DNA of 64,000 nt from Mesorhizobium_B sp035998495. GTDB lineage: Bacteria > Pseudomonadota > Alphaproteobacteria > Rhizobiales > Rhizobiaceae. Location: assembly GCA_035998495.1 (NCBI GenBank), contig DASYHP010000024.1:1-64000 (forward strand), in the 5' to 3' direction. Below are positions 27,713-37,759 of this stretch, in pieces (position 1 is the stretch's first letter; the number at the start of each line of letters is the position of its first letter). Below the pieces are notes generated by a model. The model was not told the DNA's origin. It saw nothing but the letters and a program-made list of their open reading frames with translations, and did not search any database. Both the position numbers and the translations under genes were made by a program.

Positions 27713-30700
27713 TCATTCCCGCACCATCATCATCCCCGCCGCCGTGCGCGCGGAGAACTCGGGCCGGTACATGTCCTCAACCTGCGCCGCCGGGTGGGCG
27801 AACGTGCCGGGCGTGGTCGCGCGCACGACATAGGCCAGGGTGATCCAACGGTCCGCGCCCGCCTCGCGGTTGAAGGCCGCCACGAAACGGTCGTCGCGGA
27901 ACTCCAGATGCGCAGCCTCCGTCTGCGGCAGCCAGTCGAAATTCGACAGGCTCGCCGAGGATACGAGGTTCGGGTTGTCGATCACGAAGCCCGCGGGCAG
28001 CAGATCGGTCACCAGGATCCGCGAGGGCCAGTCGTTGGTCTCCTGGATCTGCAGCACCGCCACGAAGCGCTCGTTCCGCTGAGCTTCCGTCACGTTCGCC
28101 TCCGACCCGTCGAGCCGGTAATAGGTGCGCTGGATGGTGAAGCCGTCGCCCCCAGCGGGCAGGGGCTCGGCCGGGGCGGCCACCGCCGTCACGACCGCCT
28201 CGACGGGCTCGGAGCCCCGGTTGACGAGCGTCACAGGCGCGGCGGCGATCGCCTCGCCCGAGAACTCTTGGGCGAGCGCGCCCTCATGCGGCCCCCCGTT
28301 CACCTCAAGCCGGATCGCCTCGTTGCCGGCGGCCAGCGCGCGGGCGGCCAAAAGCATCCAGGCCTGCTCCTGGGTGCTGGTTTGCCATTTTTCCGCGCGC
28401 TCGTTCGCCACATGCTGCACGAGCTCGGGCACGATCGAGGACATGGGCCGGGACTCGGCGGCCAGCGCGAGCACGCCCGCGCCGTCGCGCAGGGTGGAGC
28501 CGTACGGGTCGTTGTTGAACTGGCCGGGCGAGGTCGCCTTGGCCAGCCGGAGCGCCGCGTCGAACGTGCTTTCCGCCCGCTGCTGGTCGCCGTAGAGCGC
28601 GAGGCTTGCCGCGAGATGCGCGACCGCCATGGGGCTGGTGAAGGCCTCCACCTGCGTGTCCGCATAATAGCGGAGGTCGCCCACCGACGCCTTCCTGTTG
28701 CGCGCCAGCACATAGAAGCTGTAGGCGATGGCGTTGCCGCGCGCCTGGAGATCGAGGTCGTAGGAGACGCCGTTCTGCAGGTTGTTGAGCGCCAGCAGCA
28801 TGGCGTTGGCCGGCACGTCATAGCCGGCCTCGCGGGCGCGGGTCAGGAAGTCGGTGACATAGGCGTCCAGCCAGAGGTCGCCATAGCCCGGCCCCCACAG
28901 GCCGAAGGAGCCGGACGGCGACTGGAAGTTCAGCACGCCGTCGATGGCGCCCTGGATGCGCCCCTTGAGCTCCGGGTCGCCGGCAAGCTCGACGCCCGCC
29001 GCCATCTCGTTCACGTAAAGCAGCGGCAAGGCGCGGCTCACCGTCTGCTCGGCGCAGCCATAGGGGTAGCGGTCGAGCGAAAGCAGCAGCGACGCCACGT
29101 CGAAGGGCGCCGAGCGCGACACGCCCAGGCTCACGCTGGCGCCGTCGAGCAGGCTCTCGGACAAGAGCCCGCTGTCCACCCGCAGGCTGGCGCCGGGCTG
29201 GAGGCTCACCACGTTGCGCGTGGTGACGGGCACCGCCGGCGCGCGGACGGGCAAGGCGAGCGTCTGCGCCGTTTCCACGCCGCTGGGATGCGAGAGCCGC
29301 ACGGAAACGCTGCCGTCGCCGGCTTCGAGCGCAGTGAGCGCGAGGTTGAGGCCGGTTCGCTGGCCGGGCTGGAGCGTGACGCTGGCCGGCAGGCCCGCGT
29401 CATCGGCCACCACCGCGCCATTTGCTTCCACGCTCAGCGTGTAGTCGCCGCCCGGCCCGTCCGTGTTGGCGAAGTCGAGGCGCGCCACAGCGCGGTCGCC
29501 CGGCGCGAGGAATCTCGGCAGGCTCGCCGTCACCACGACCGGATCGCGCACCGTCACGTCAGCCGAGGCGTGGCCCACGGCGTCGCGCGTCCAGGCGACC
29601 GCCATCACGCGCACTGTCCCGTTGAACTGGGGAATGTCGAAGGCGATCACCGCCTTGCCCGCGGCGTCCAGCTTCACGATGCCGGAGAAGAAGGCGACGA
29701 GTTCTTCCGTCGGCGGGCTGCCTTCGGCGCTCATGCTGCCGCCATCACCACCCGTGCGGATGCGGCCGGTCGCGCCCAGTGAGCCGTCGATCAGCCGGCC
29801 ATAAAGGTCGCGCAGCTCGATGCCGAGCCGGCGCTGGCCGAAGAACCAGCCTTCGGGGTTCGGCGCCTCGTAGCGCGTGAGATTGAGGATGCCAACGTCG
29901 ACCGCCGCCACCGTGACATAGGCCTCCTCGTTCGCGCCCGCGCCGGTGACTGCAACGGGGATGACCAGCGCCCCATTCGGCTCCATCTTGGGCTCGGGCG
30001 TCACCGCCACCGCGAGCGTGCGCGCGGCGGCGTCAACGCCCATCCACGTCACGCCGATGGCGCGGGCGGGCATGCGGCTTTCCTCCGCCGCGCCGGGCCG
30101 GAACAGGGTGGCGGTCACATAGGCGCCCGCGCCCCAGTCTTCCCCCACGGGAATGTCGATGGTCGCGCCTTCGTCCGGAACGCTTGCCGTGTGGACGGCG
30201 AGCAGCCGGTCCGCGCCCACCGTGACCAGAAGCTCGCCCGCGAAGCGCGGCGTCACCTTCAGCCGGGCGATGTCGCCCGCCCGGTATTCGGGCTCGTCGA
30301 GGCCGATCTCCAGCGCGTCCGGCGTTTCGGTCGAGGCCTGCGCCACATACCACCCCGCGTCGAACTCCACGTTCGTGGCTGGGCCGGCCTCGTCCTGCGT
30401 GGTGACCTCCAACCGGTAGCGGCCCCAGTCCACGGGGACGCTCACCTTGGCCGGCATGGGGCCAGCCGCCTCCACCGCGCCCGACGAGATCTCCGTCGTG
30501 AAGGTGAAGGGCTCGTAGTTCCAGTAGGAACCCGAGCGATACCACTGGTAGGAGCGCTCGACGCGCGACAGCGTCCAGTTGAGGGTCTTGGGCGCGGCCG
30601 GCTGGCCCCCGGCCCCGACAAGGATCACGTCGAAGCTCGCCGTCGAGCCCTGCGGCACCTCTTCGCCAGTGAAGCCGGGCCTGATGCCGATGACGTCCGC

Positions 30701-33241
30701 CTGCGGCAGAAGCGCAATGTCGAGCGAGCGCTCCACGGCCCGGCCGCCGCTCTCGCGCATCCGCACGGAGACATGCGCCTTCGTGAGTTTGGTGGTGGCG
30801 GGAGCCGCGTCCACGACGACGGGGAAGGTGGCTTTGCCGTCCTCGCCCACGAGCGGCAGGTCGCCCAGGGGCAGCACTTGGCGGTCGCCCTCGACCTCGT
30901 CGGCCAAGCCGAACTGGTAGCCCGGAAAGCGCGCCCATTCGCGCGTCGATTCCAGCGCGACCTCGCCTTCGAGCTCCAGCCCCGCCGCCGGCGTGCCGTA
31001 AAGGAAGCGGCCGTCCACCGTGACCTGCACGGGCTCGCGCAGCGAAGCTTTCCGCTTATCGGCGGTCAGGTCGAACTCCACCCGATCGGGCACGAAGTCT
31101 TCCACCAGGAAGCGCGCCTCGCTGACCGCCGGCTGCGCGGGATCGGTATGGAGCTTGACGGTCCAGGTGCCGCGCATGGAGTTGGCTTCGAGCGGCAGCT
31201 CGACCGCATGCCCGCCCTCCGCCTGGCCGTCGGACGCCACGCGCCGGTCCTCCGCGCCGTCGGGACGGGTGAAGATGAAGGTCAGCGGCACGCCGTCCAC
31301 GGCCCTGGCCTGCGCGTCGCGGGCAAGCGCTGCGACATGGACGGTCTCGCCGGCGCGATAGATGCCGCGCTCCGTCCAGGCATAGACGTCGAGCGGCCCC
31401 GGCGCGGGGCGGCCCGCCACGCCGCGGTCAGACAGGTCGAAACCGGGCCGCGTCATGTCGAGGAACACGAAGTCGCCGGCCTGGCTTTTGGCCACCAGCA
31501 CGGCCGGCGCCATGCCGCCGGTGCCGCGGGCAAGCCCCGGCGTGAAGACGGCGCGTCCTCCGGCGTCCGTCGCGGCGGTGCCGAGAATCTCGTTGTTGCG
31601 GGCGAGCAGCGTCAGCTCGATCCGGTCCAGCGGCTTGGCCGTACCGAGCGAGCGCGCGAACACCGACAGCCCGTCCTCGGCCGTGTAGGTGGAAAGCCCG
31701 ATGTCGGAGACCACCAGCCACTGCGTGGCGCGCAGCTCCCAGGAGTCGCGGCGGTCGTCCACGGGCTGCGCCGTCATCACATAGACGCCGGGCGCGCGCC
31801 GGGGCAGCGCCTCGTCGAGCGGGAAGCTCGTGGTCACTTCCTTGTTGGGCTCGTTGGCGATCTCGAGCCGCCCTTCCCAAACCGGCGCGCCGAGCCCCTC
31901 GGCGAGGGTCGAGACCTCGTAGGCGTCGAGCTGGCGCAGGAACTGGTAGCCCGAGAGAAGCTGCGCCAGCGAGCGCTCGCCGACCCGGTAGAGCCGCATA
32001 TCGGCCTCGTCCATGTTGACCGTCACCACCGGGACGCCGTGCCGCGCGGTGGCGGGCAGCACGAAGCTGTCGCCTGTGAAGCGGGCGGACGGCGCGCGGT
32101 CGCGCACATAGATCGACAGCGCTGCGGGCGCCTCCAGAACCTCGCCGACCGCAGAAGGCAGGCCGGCGCGGAAGGTCACGCGGTAGTGCCGGCCATGCTC
32201 CAGCCCGCCCGCGCAGACCTGCCGGCCCTTGGCCTCCACGCTTTTGGGCGCGCGGTCGTCCACGGCGACGAAGGTCGAATAGTCCACGCCCGCCTTGACC
32301 AGATCCTCGGAGAAGACCGCGCAGACGCGCGGCGTGACCGTGTCGGCGTCGATCGTGTGTTCGACGACCCGAAAACCTTTTCGCGCCTTGAGGTCTTCAT
32401 ATTCGGCCTGCACGGCGGCCGAGTTCACGAGGTCGAGGCTCGCCTCATAAGCGGAAAGGGCGGGACGGAACAGGTCGCGCCGGTCGAGCGCCTGCGCCAG
32501 CGCGGCCAGGGCGTCCGCCCGCGCCGCCGCCGTGCGCGAAAGATCGTAGGCGGTCCAGGCGCCGGTCGTCGCCGTCTGCTGGGCATTGGCCATGGCCTGG
32601 CTGTCTTCCGACGAGAAGGCCAGCGCCGCGCGGGAAAGCCCGAGCCAGAGCGCGGGATCCTCCGGCTCGACGCGCAGCGCCTGCTCGGCATAGGCCATGG
32701 CGGCGGCCGGGTCGCCGGCGTTGAGCGCCTCGTCGCTCAGGCGTATCAGCGTGGCGAGCCCGGCTGACTGGTCCTCATCGCGCGGGGCGGTCAGACGGGC
32801 GCGGAGCTGCCTCGCCTCCTCCGCCATCCAGTCGGGGAAGAAGCCGAGCGCGGGCGCGGCGCCGATGTCGAGGTCGCCCGAAGCGGCCACCACCTTGCCG
32901 GCCACCGCGCCGGGGAAGGGGTTCAGCGTGCGGAAATCGCTCTTGAGGAAGCACCTTTTCGCGCGCGTGTTGTAGGTGAAGGCCCGGCATTCGCCGTCGC
33001 CCAGGCAGATCGACTGGCACTCCGAAAGCGTCTTGTTCTGCTCGGCCCGCAGGTCGACGCCGAAATAGTCGCCATCGGGCGTGGTGATCACGGTGCGGGC
33101 GGACGGGTCGGCCGCGCGCGGCGCTTCGACGGGAGCGGCGTCGGCGGGCGGCGTCGCGGCATCGGCGGGCGCCTCCTGGGCGAGCGCCGGCGTCCCCGCC
33201 CCGAACAGGGCGAGCGCGAACAGAACGGGACGGAGCCGCAT
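27713..33241 (-). CDS. Bacterial alpha-2-macroglobulin with thioester motif
   Basis: A very large periplasmic protein of 1842 residues, probably a protease trap that guards the envelope. It has a signal peptide (MRLRPVLFALALFGAGTPAL), then a cysteine-bearing PAN/apple-like domain (about 55-110), a TPR-like stretch (about 155-215), macroglobulin beta domains, and the thioester region YGCAEQT with the reactive Cys at residue 1396 (nt 29054-29056). The bait region is expected at about 900-950 in such proteins but is not identifiable by eye. It is followed by pbpC, the partner expected to repair peptidoglycan. Confidence 0.93.
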   Translation of the reverse strand: MRLRPVLFALALFGAGTPALAQEAPADAATPPADAAPVEAPRAADPSARTVITTPDGDYFGVDLRAEQNKTLSECQSICLGDGECRAFTYNTRAKRCFLKSDFRTLNPFPGAVAGKVVAASGDLDIGAAPALGFFPDWMAEEARQLRARLTAPRDEDQSAGLATLIRLSDEALNAGDPAAAMAYAEQALRVEPEDPALWLGLSRAALAFSSEDSQAMANAQQTATTGAWTAYDLSRTAAARADALAALAQALDRRDLFRPALSAYEASLDLVNSAAVQAEYEDLKARKGFRVVEHTIDADTVTPRVCAVFSEDLVKAGVDYSTFVAVDDRAPKSVEAKGRQVCAGGLEHGRHYRVTFRAGLPSAVGEVLEAPAALSIYVRDRAPSARFTGDSFVLPATARHGVPVVTVNMDEADMRLYRVGERSLAQLLSGYQFLRQLDAYEVSTLAEGLGAPVWEGRLEIANEPNKEVTTSFPLDEALPRRAPGVYVMTAQPVDDRRDSWELRATQWLVVSDIGLSTYTAEDGLSVFARSLGTAKPLDRIELTLLARNNEILGTAATDAGGRAVFTPGLARGTGGMAPAVLVAKSQAGDFVFLDMTRPGFDLSDRGVAGRPAPGPLDVYAWTERGIYRAGETVHVAALARDAQARAVDGVPLTFIFTRPDGAEDRRVASDGQAEGGHAVELPLEANSMRGTWTVKLHTDPAQPAVSEARFLVEDFVPDRVEFDLTADKRKASLREPVQVTVDGRFLYGTPAAGLELEGEVALESTREWARFPGYQFGLADEVEGDRQVLPLGDLPLVGEDGKATFPVVVDAAPATTKLTKAHVSVRMRESGGRAVERSLDIALLPQADVIGIRPGFTGEEVPQGSTASFDVILVGAGGQPAAPKTLNWTLSRVERSYQWYRSGSYWNYEPFTFTTEISSGAVEAAGPMPAKVSVPVDWGRYRLEVTTQDEAGPATNVEFDAGWYVAQASTETPDALEIGLDEPEYRAGDIARLKVTPRFAGELLVTVGADRLLAVHTASVPDEGATIDIPVGEDWGAGAYVTATLFRPGAAEESRMPARAIGVTWMGVDAAARTLAVAVTPEPKMEPNGALVIPVAVTGAGANEEAYVTVAAVDVGILNLTRYEAPNPEGWFFGQRRLGIELRDLYGRLIDGSLGATGRIRTGGDGGSMSAEGSPPTEELVAFFSGIVKLDAAGKAVIAFDIPQFNGTVRVMAVAWTRDAVGHASADVTVRDPVVVTASLPRFLAPGDRAVARLDFANTDGPGGDYTLSVEANGAVVADDAGLPASVTLQPGQRTGLNLALTALEAGDGSVSVRLSHPSGVETAQTLALPVRAPAVPVTTRNVVSLQPGASLRVDSGLLSESLLDGASVSLGVSRSAPFDVASLLLSLDRYPYGCAEQTVSRALPLLYVNEMAAGVELAGDPELKGRIQGAIDGVLNFQSPSGSFGLWGPGYGDLWLDAYVTDFLTRAREAGYDVPANAMLLALNNLQNGVSYDLDLQARGNAIAYSFYVLARNRKASVGDLRYYADTQVEAFTSPMAVAHLAASLALYGDQQRAESTFDAALRLAKATSPGQFNNDPYGSTLRDGAGVLALAAESRPMSSIVPELVQHVANERAEKWQTSTQEQAWMLLAARALAAGNEAIRLEVNGGPHEGALAQEFSGEAIAAAPVTLVNRGSEPVEAVVTAVAAPAEPLPAGGDGFTIQRTYYRLDGSEANVTEAQRNERFVAVLQIQETNDWPSRILVTDLLPAGFVIDNPNLVSSASLSNFDWLPQTEAAHLEFRDDRFVAAFNREAGADRWITLAYVVRATTPGTFAHPAAQVEDMYRPEFSARTAAGMMMVRE

Positions 33242-33621
33242 CGTCTTTCCCCTCGATCAGTCGTGGCGGCAGGGCCGCAAGAGCTCGAATGTGCCGCACG
33301 TCCGCGGTCGCATCCCCTTCGCGACCCACGGACGTTTAGTCGATCCCAGGATTGTGGCTGGATTGCGGGGCCGCATAGGGCGTGCCGCAATCCAGCCAGG
33401 GGATCGACCGGCGTCATCTACCCCAGACGTTGCCCTTGCGTCCAGCGAGTCGGCCCGCCCATGCACCGGCGACGGAATCGGGCAGCGCGCGTCGCAATCG
33501 CGCCCACGCTTTTCAACGGAATGTGCATGCTTCCTTGGGGAACCCGGCCGTTGACCGCTTTGACAAGGGATGACGGATGCGGAATGATGCAAGAAAACCA
33601 GACAACAATGGGAGCTGTCAG
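33242..33621. other. Intergenic region, 380 bases, between divergent genes
   Basis: No gene is supported. Short open frames lack ribosome sites and family features. It contains a long palindrome (33339-33408) and must carry the divergent promoters of the alpha-2-macroglobulin gene and the peptide-type ABC operon. Confidence 0.6.
33339..33408. repeat. 70-base two-part palindrome upstream of ABC operon
   Basis: An inner perfect 14-bp stem (TGGCTGGATTGCGG at 33355-33368, complement at 33385-33398) with a 16-base loop is enclosed by an outer perfect 9-bp stem (GTCGATCCC at 33339-33347, GGGATCGAC at 33400-33408). The left side has seven unpaired bases and the right side one. No T-run follows. Confidence 0.8.
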
Positions 33622-35280
33622 ATGAAGTTTTATCGGAGCAACGGCGATCGTGTGCCCGAGCACGTCCACCGCATGGCCGAGATGGCCAAGAACGGCAGTG
33701 GAGTCGATCGCCGCGAGTTTTTGGCGCTGGCGAGCGCCTTCGGCGCCTCGACCGCCATGGCTTACGGCATGTTGGGGCTCGCCGCGCCGACCAGGGCAGT
33801 AGCGCAGGAGCCGCGCAAAGGCGGCGTGATCCGCGTCGCCATGTCGATCAAGGATCCCAAGGATCCGCGCACGGCGGACTGGTCCGAGATCGCCAACGCG
33901 CAACGCCAGTCGCTTGAGCCGCTCGTTAAATACACCAAGGAGTACACTTTCGAGCCCTATCTGCTCGAAAGCTGGGACGTGAACGACGACGCCACCGAAT
34001 ACCTGCTTCACCTGCGCCCCGGCGTGACCTGGACGAACGGCGACACGTTCAACGCCGACGATGTCATCCACAACTTCACGCGCTGGGCCGACAAGAGCGC
34101 CGAGGGCAACTCCATGCCCGGCCGGCTCGGCACGCTGGTTGACGAGGCGAGCGGGAAACTGCGCGAGGGCGCGGTCGAGCGCGTCGACGACATGACGGTG
34201 CGGCTCAAGCTGACCACGCCCGATATCGCGCTGATCCCGCAGCTCGCCGACTATCCCGGGCTCGTGGTCCATCGCTCCTTCGACGAGACGGGCGCCAACT
34301 TCGCCGCCAACCCGATCGGCACCGGCCCCTTCGAACTCGTGTCCTACGATGTCGGCCAGAAGGTGGTCTTCAAGCGCCGCGAGAACGGCACGTGGTGGGG
34401 CGGTGAGGCTCATCTCGACGGGATCGAGTTCATCGACTACGGCACCGACCCGCAGGCGCTGATCTCCGCCTTTGAATCGGGCGAGGTCCACACCAACCAC
34501 GAGACCACGTCGGACATCATCCAGATCATCGAGGACGCTGGCGCGCCGGCGTCCGAAGTGGTGACGGCGGCGACCGTGTGCACGCGCATGAACGTCGCCA
34601 ACAAGCCGTATGACAATCAGGCGGTGCGCCAGGCGATCCAGACCGCTGTCGACAACAATATCGTGCTCCAGCTCGGCTACAACAACGCCGGCACGGTGGC
34701 CGAGAACCACCATGTCAGCCCGATCCATCCCGAATATGTGGAATTGCCCAAGCAGGTCCGCGACCTTGAGAAGTCCAAGGCCATGCTCACCGAAGCGGGC
34801 GTGATAGACTACGAGCACGAGCTCATCACCGTGGACGAGGACTACCACAAGAACACGGGCGACGCGATCGCGGCACAGCTCCGCGAGGCCGGCATCAAGG
34901 TCAAGCGCACCGTGCTGCCCGGCTCCACCTTCTGGAACGACTGGACGAAGTACCCCTTCTCCCAGACCAACTGGAACATGCGCCCGCTTGGCGTCCAGGT
35001 GATCGCCATCGCCTACCGTTCGGGCGAGGCCTGGAACGAGACCGCCTATTCCAACCCGGAGTTCGACGCCAAGGTGAACGAGGCGCTCTCGATCGCCGAC
35101 CCGGAAAAGCGCAAGGTGGTGATGAAGGACATCGAGCAGATCCTCCAGGATTCGGGCATCATCATCCAGCCCTACTGGCGCAAGCTCTACATCAACATCC
35201 GGCCGGAAGTGAAGAATCACGCGGCGCACCCGACCTACGAGCACGAGTTCCACAACGTCTGGCTCGACGAGCAGGCTTGA
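33622..35280 (+). CDS. Peptide-type ABC transporter substrate-binding protein (Tat-exported)
   Basis: A periplasmic binding protein of 552 residues (SBP family 5). The N-terminus has a twin-arginine signal (DRREFLALASAFGASTA, about 29-45). The mature domain shows the family pattern EPYLLESWDVNDDATEYLLH, LRPGVTWTNGDTFNADDVI and NPIGTGPFELVSYDVGQ. ATG at 33622 is chosen because GGAG lies seven bases upstream; in-frame ATG at 33577 has none. It is the first of four transporter genes. Family members bind peptides, nickel-chelates, opines or sugars; the ligand is unknown. Confidence 0.9.
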   Translation: MKFYRSNGDRVPEHVHRMAEMAKNGSGVDRREFLALASAFGASTAMAYGMLGLAAPTRAVAQEPRKGGVIRVAMSIKDPKDPRTADWSEIANAQRQSLEPLVKYTKEYTFEPYLLESWDVNDDATEYLLHLRPGVTWTNGDTFNADDVIHNFTRWADKSAEGNSMPGRLGTLVDEASGKLREGAVERVDDMTVRLKLTTPDIALIPQLADYPGLVVHRSFDETGANFAANPIGTGPFELVSYDVGQKVVFKRRENGTWWGGEAHLDGIEFIDYGTDPQALISAFESGEVHTNHETTSDIIQIIEDAGAPASEVVTAATVCTRMNVANKPYDNQAVRQAIQTAVDNNIVLQLGYNNAGTVAENHHVSPIHPEYVELPKQVRDLEKSKAMLTEAGVIDYEHELITVDEDYHKNTGDAIAAQLREAGIKVKRTVLPGSTFWNDWTKYPFSQTNWNMRPLGVQVIAIAYRSGEAWNETAYSNPEFDAKVNEALSIADPEKRKVVMKDIEQILQDSGIIIQPYWRKLYINIRPEVKNHAAHPTYEHEFHNVWLDEQA

Positions 35281-35425
35281 GCGGGCGTCGCGGCTCGTTC
35301 TCGAGCGACAAGGCAGGCGGGGCGTCCGCGCCCCGTCCATGCGGCTCCCAGGAGGCGGACCATGCTTCCACTTTCGTGAGGTTCAACTGACGGCGGCCGC
35401 ATCCCGCGGCCGTTAGGGAAAAGCC

Positions 35426-36463
35426 ATGCTCGTCTTTATCCTGCGGCGCCTGGGGACCATGGTGCTGACCATGCTGTGCCTCACGCTGGTCGTGTTCTTC
35501 ATGATCAACCTGGAGCCGAACCTCAGGAAACTGGCCATCAGCCAGCTCGATATGCGCTCCTCGGACGAGCACATCGAATCCTGGCTCGTCCGCAACGGCT
35601 ACCGCCAGAACTTCTTCATCCGCTACGGCCAGTGGCTGGGCGTCGTCCAGAAGCAGCCGGCCGTCGATCCCAACACCGGCCAGGTGGCGCCGCGCTTCCG
35701 CTACTGCCAGGAGCCGGCCGAGCCGCATTATTCCGGGATTCTCCAAGGCGAGTTCGGCTGCTCCACCAAGTTCAAGACCACGGTGGAAGCGAAACTCTTC
35801 CCGGCGCTCGGCGCAACCGGCATCCTGATGTTCTGGGTCATGGTGACCATGGTGCCGATCTCGCTCCTGGTCGGCATCCTGGCGGGAATGCGCGAGGGCT
35901 CGCGCACCGACCGAAGTCTGTCGGTCGCCTCCATCACCACGACGGCCACGCCCGAATACGTGTCGGGCGTCATCTTCACCGTGATCTTCGCGTCATGGCT
36001 GGGCTGGCTCAACGGCTCGGCGGCGTCGGCCACGGGGCAGGGGGTGAGCTTCTACAACTTCACCCTGCCCGTGATGACCATGGCCATCTACGGCATCGGC
36101 TACATCGCCCGCATGACGCGGGCCTCGATGGTCGAGGTGATGACGCAGCAATATATCCGCACCGCGCGCCTGAAGGGTCTTTCCTTCGGCAATGTCGTGG
36201 TGAAGCATGCCCTGCGCAACGCGCTGATCGCGCCCTTCACGGTGATCATGCTGCAGTTTCCATGGCTGCTCACGGGCGTCGTCATCGTCGAAACGATGTT
36301 CCGCTACCAGGGCTTCGGCTACACGCTGGTGGAGGCGGCGGGGAACAACGACATCGATCTCCTGCTCGGCTGCTCGCTTGTGTCGGTGGCCGTGGTTCTG
36401 ACCACGCAGTTGATCTCCGACATCGGCTACGCATTCCTCAACCCGCGCATCCGGGTGCAATAG
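35426..36463 (+). CDS. Peptide-type ABC transporter permease, DppB-like
   Basis: An inner-membrane permease of 345 residues with an N-terminal membrane segment (LRRLGTMVLTMLCLTLVVFF) and a large periplasmic insert of about 90 residues (about 30-120) containing several charged and two cysteine residues. The transport domain follows, with the EAA-type loop TARLKGLSFGNVVVKHALRN (about 243-262). The pairing with the 36510 permease suggests a heterodimer. It starts 145 bases after the binding-protein gene. Confidence 0.9.
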   Translation: MLVFILRRLGTMVLTMLCLTLVVFFMINLEPNLRKLAISQLDMRSSDEHIESWLVRNGYRQNFFIRYGQWLGVVQKQPAVDPNTGQVAPRFRYCQEPAEPHYSGILQGEFGCSTKFKTTVEAKLFPALGATGILMFWVMVTMVPISLLVGILAGMREGSRTDRSLSVASITTTATPEYVSGVIFTVIFASWLGWLNGSAASATGQGVSFYNFTLPVMTMAIYGIGYIARMTRASMVEVMTQQYIRTARLKGLSFGNVVVKHALRNALIAPFTVIMLQFPWLLTGVVIVETMFRYQGFGYTLVEAAGNNDIDLLLGCSLVSVAVVLTTQLISDIGYAFLNPRIRVQ

Positions 36464-36509
36464 AACAACAACCAGGGCGCGGGCGGAGGCACAAAGGGGG
36501 GCAGGGGCG

Positions 36510-37670
36510 TTGCAGTTCGAACGATTGGGGGGGTGGGAGATCGCGTTGGGCGCGCTTGCGCGCTTCTGGCCGGTCTGGGTGGCGATGGCGCTGCTCTTGG
36601 CGGCGAGCTATCTCTATCGTCGCCGGCTCGGCCTCTACGGCCAGCTCTTCGACAGCGCGGTCGGCATCACGGGCGTGGCGCTCTGCGCGTTCTGGCTGTT
36701 CACCGCCCTCTTCTCCGACGTGATCGCGCCCTTCCAGCCGCTCGCGCAGATCCCCATCATGAAGGACGCGCTGCCCGGCACCATCGTGCCCGACTCGGGC
36801 GGGCAGGCCTATCTGTTCGGCGCCGACAAGCTCGCCCGCGACGTGTTCTCGCGCATGGTCTATGGCAGCCAGCTCGTGCTGATCATCGCGCCGGCGGCCA
36901 CCCTTTTCGCGCTGATGGTGGGCATCACGCTCGGCCTTCCTGCCGGCTATTATGGCGGCCGCACCGATACGATCCTGTCGTTTCTGGCCAATCTCGTGCT
37001 GGCCTTCCCCGTGATCCTGCTCTTCTACCTGCTCGTCACGCCCGGCATCACGGACACGCCCATCCCTTATGCGCTGGCCGGGCTGTTCTTCCTCTTCCCC
37101 ATCATCTTCTTCGCCGTGCTGTTCTTCTCGCGCTTCAGGAACCGGCCCGAGCGGCTCTACCCGCTGCTCGGCCTGACGCTTCTCCTCGGCGGCTGGGTCT
37201 ATGTCGGGCTTGTGTTCGACGCCGACCCGCTCGGCATCGTCTCGATCGACCCCAACCAGCTCAACATCTTCGTGGCGGTGGTCTTCGCCTCCTCGCCCGG
37301 CGTGTTCCGCATCGTGCGGGGGCTCACCATGGACATCAAGACGCGCGATTACGTTGCCGCCGCCCAGACGCGCGGCGAGACGCCCTGGTACATCATGTTG
37401 TGGGAGGTGCTTCCCAACGCGCGCGGGCCGCTCATCGTCGATGCCTGCCTGCGCATCGGCTACACGACCATCCTGCTCGGCACGCTCGGCTATTTCGGCT
37501 TGGGCCTTGCGCCTGAAAGCCCGGACTGGGGCACCGCCATCAAGGACGCGACGCGGCTGCTGCGCCAGTACATCCACCCCGCGCTGCCGCCCACCATCGC
37601 GTTGATGTCCTTCGTGCTGGGCCTGAACCTGTTGGCCGACGCGCTGCGCGAGCAGTCGATGAAGGATTGA
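36510..37670 (+). CDS. Peptide-type ABC transporter permease, DppC-like
   Basis: A second inner-membrane permease of 386 residues with about seven membrane segments. N-terminal DppC-type features include FQPLAQIPIM. A linker carries RDVFSRMVYGSQLVLIIAP (about 111-129), and the EAA-type loop KTRDYVAAAQTRGETPWYIM is at about 276-295. The start is TTG at 36510 behind a G-rich ribosome site; no better start exists nearby. An insert of about 60 residues with two extra hydrophobic stretches (about 185-240) makes it longer than typical DppC (about 300). Confidence 0.88.
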   Translation: MQFERLGGWEIALGALARFWPVWVAMALLLAASYLYRRRLGLYGQLFDSAVGITGVALCAFWLFTALFSDVIAPFQPLAQIPIMKDALPGTIVPDSGGQAYLFGADKLARDVFSRMVYGSQLVLIIAPAATLFALMVGITLGLPAGYYGGRTDTILSFLANLVLAFPVILLFYLLVTPGITDTPIPYALAGLFFLFPIIFFAVLFFSRFRNRPERLYPLLGLTLLLGGWVYVGLVFDADPLGIVSIDPNQLNIFVAVVFASSPGVFRIVRGLTMDIKTRDYVAAAQTRGETPWYIMLWEVLPNARGPLIVDACLRIGYTTILLGTLGYFGLGLAPESPDWGTAIKDATRLLRQYIHPALPPTIALMSFVLGLNLLADALREQSMKD

Positions 37671-37759
37671 GGGGATAACCCGACGGTGATGCTCTCCTTC
37701 GCGCGCGCCTCACGCCAGCCCCGCCAAACAACGCCAGCTACCGTCGCGGAGATTCAGCG

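Noticed and set aside
30191..32767. Long plus-strand open frame (858 codons) inside the alpha-2-macroglobulin gene
   Set aside because: Antisense to a gene with clear domains. High G+C content suppresses stop codons, and the translation is Arg/His-rich without family motifs.
33418..35340. Minus-strand open frame of 640 codons opposite the peptide-binding protein gene
   Set aside because: Antisense shadow of a gene with Tat signal and family-5 features.
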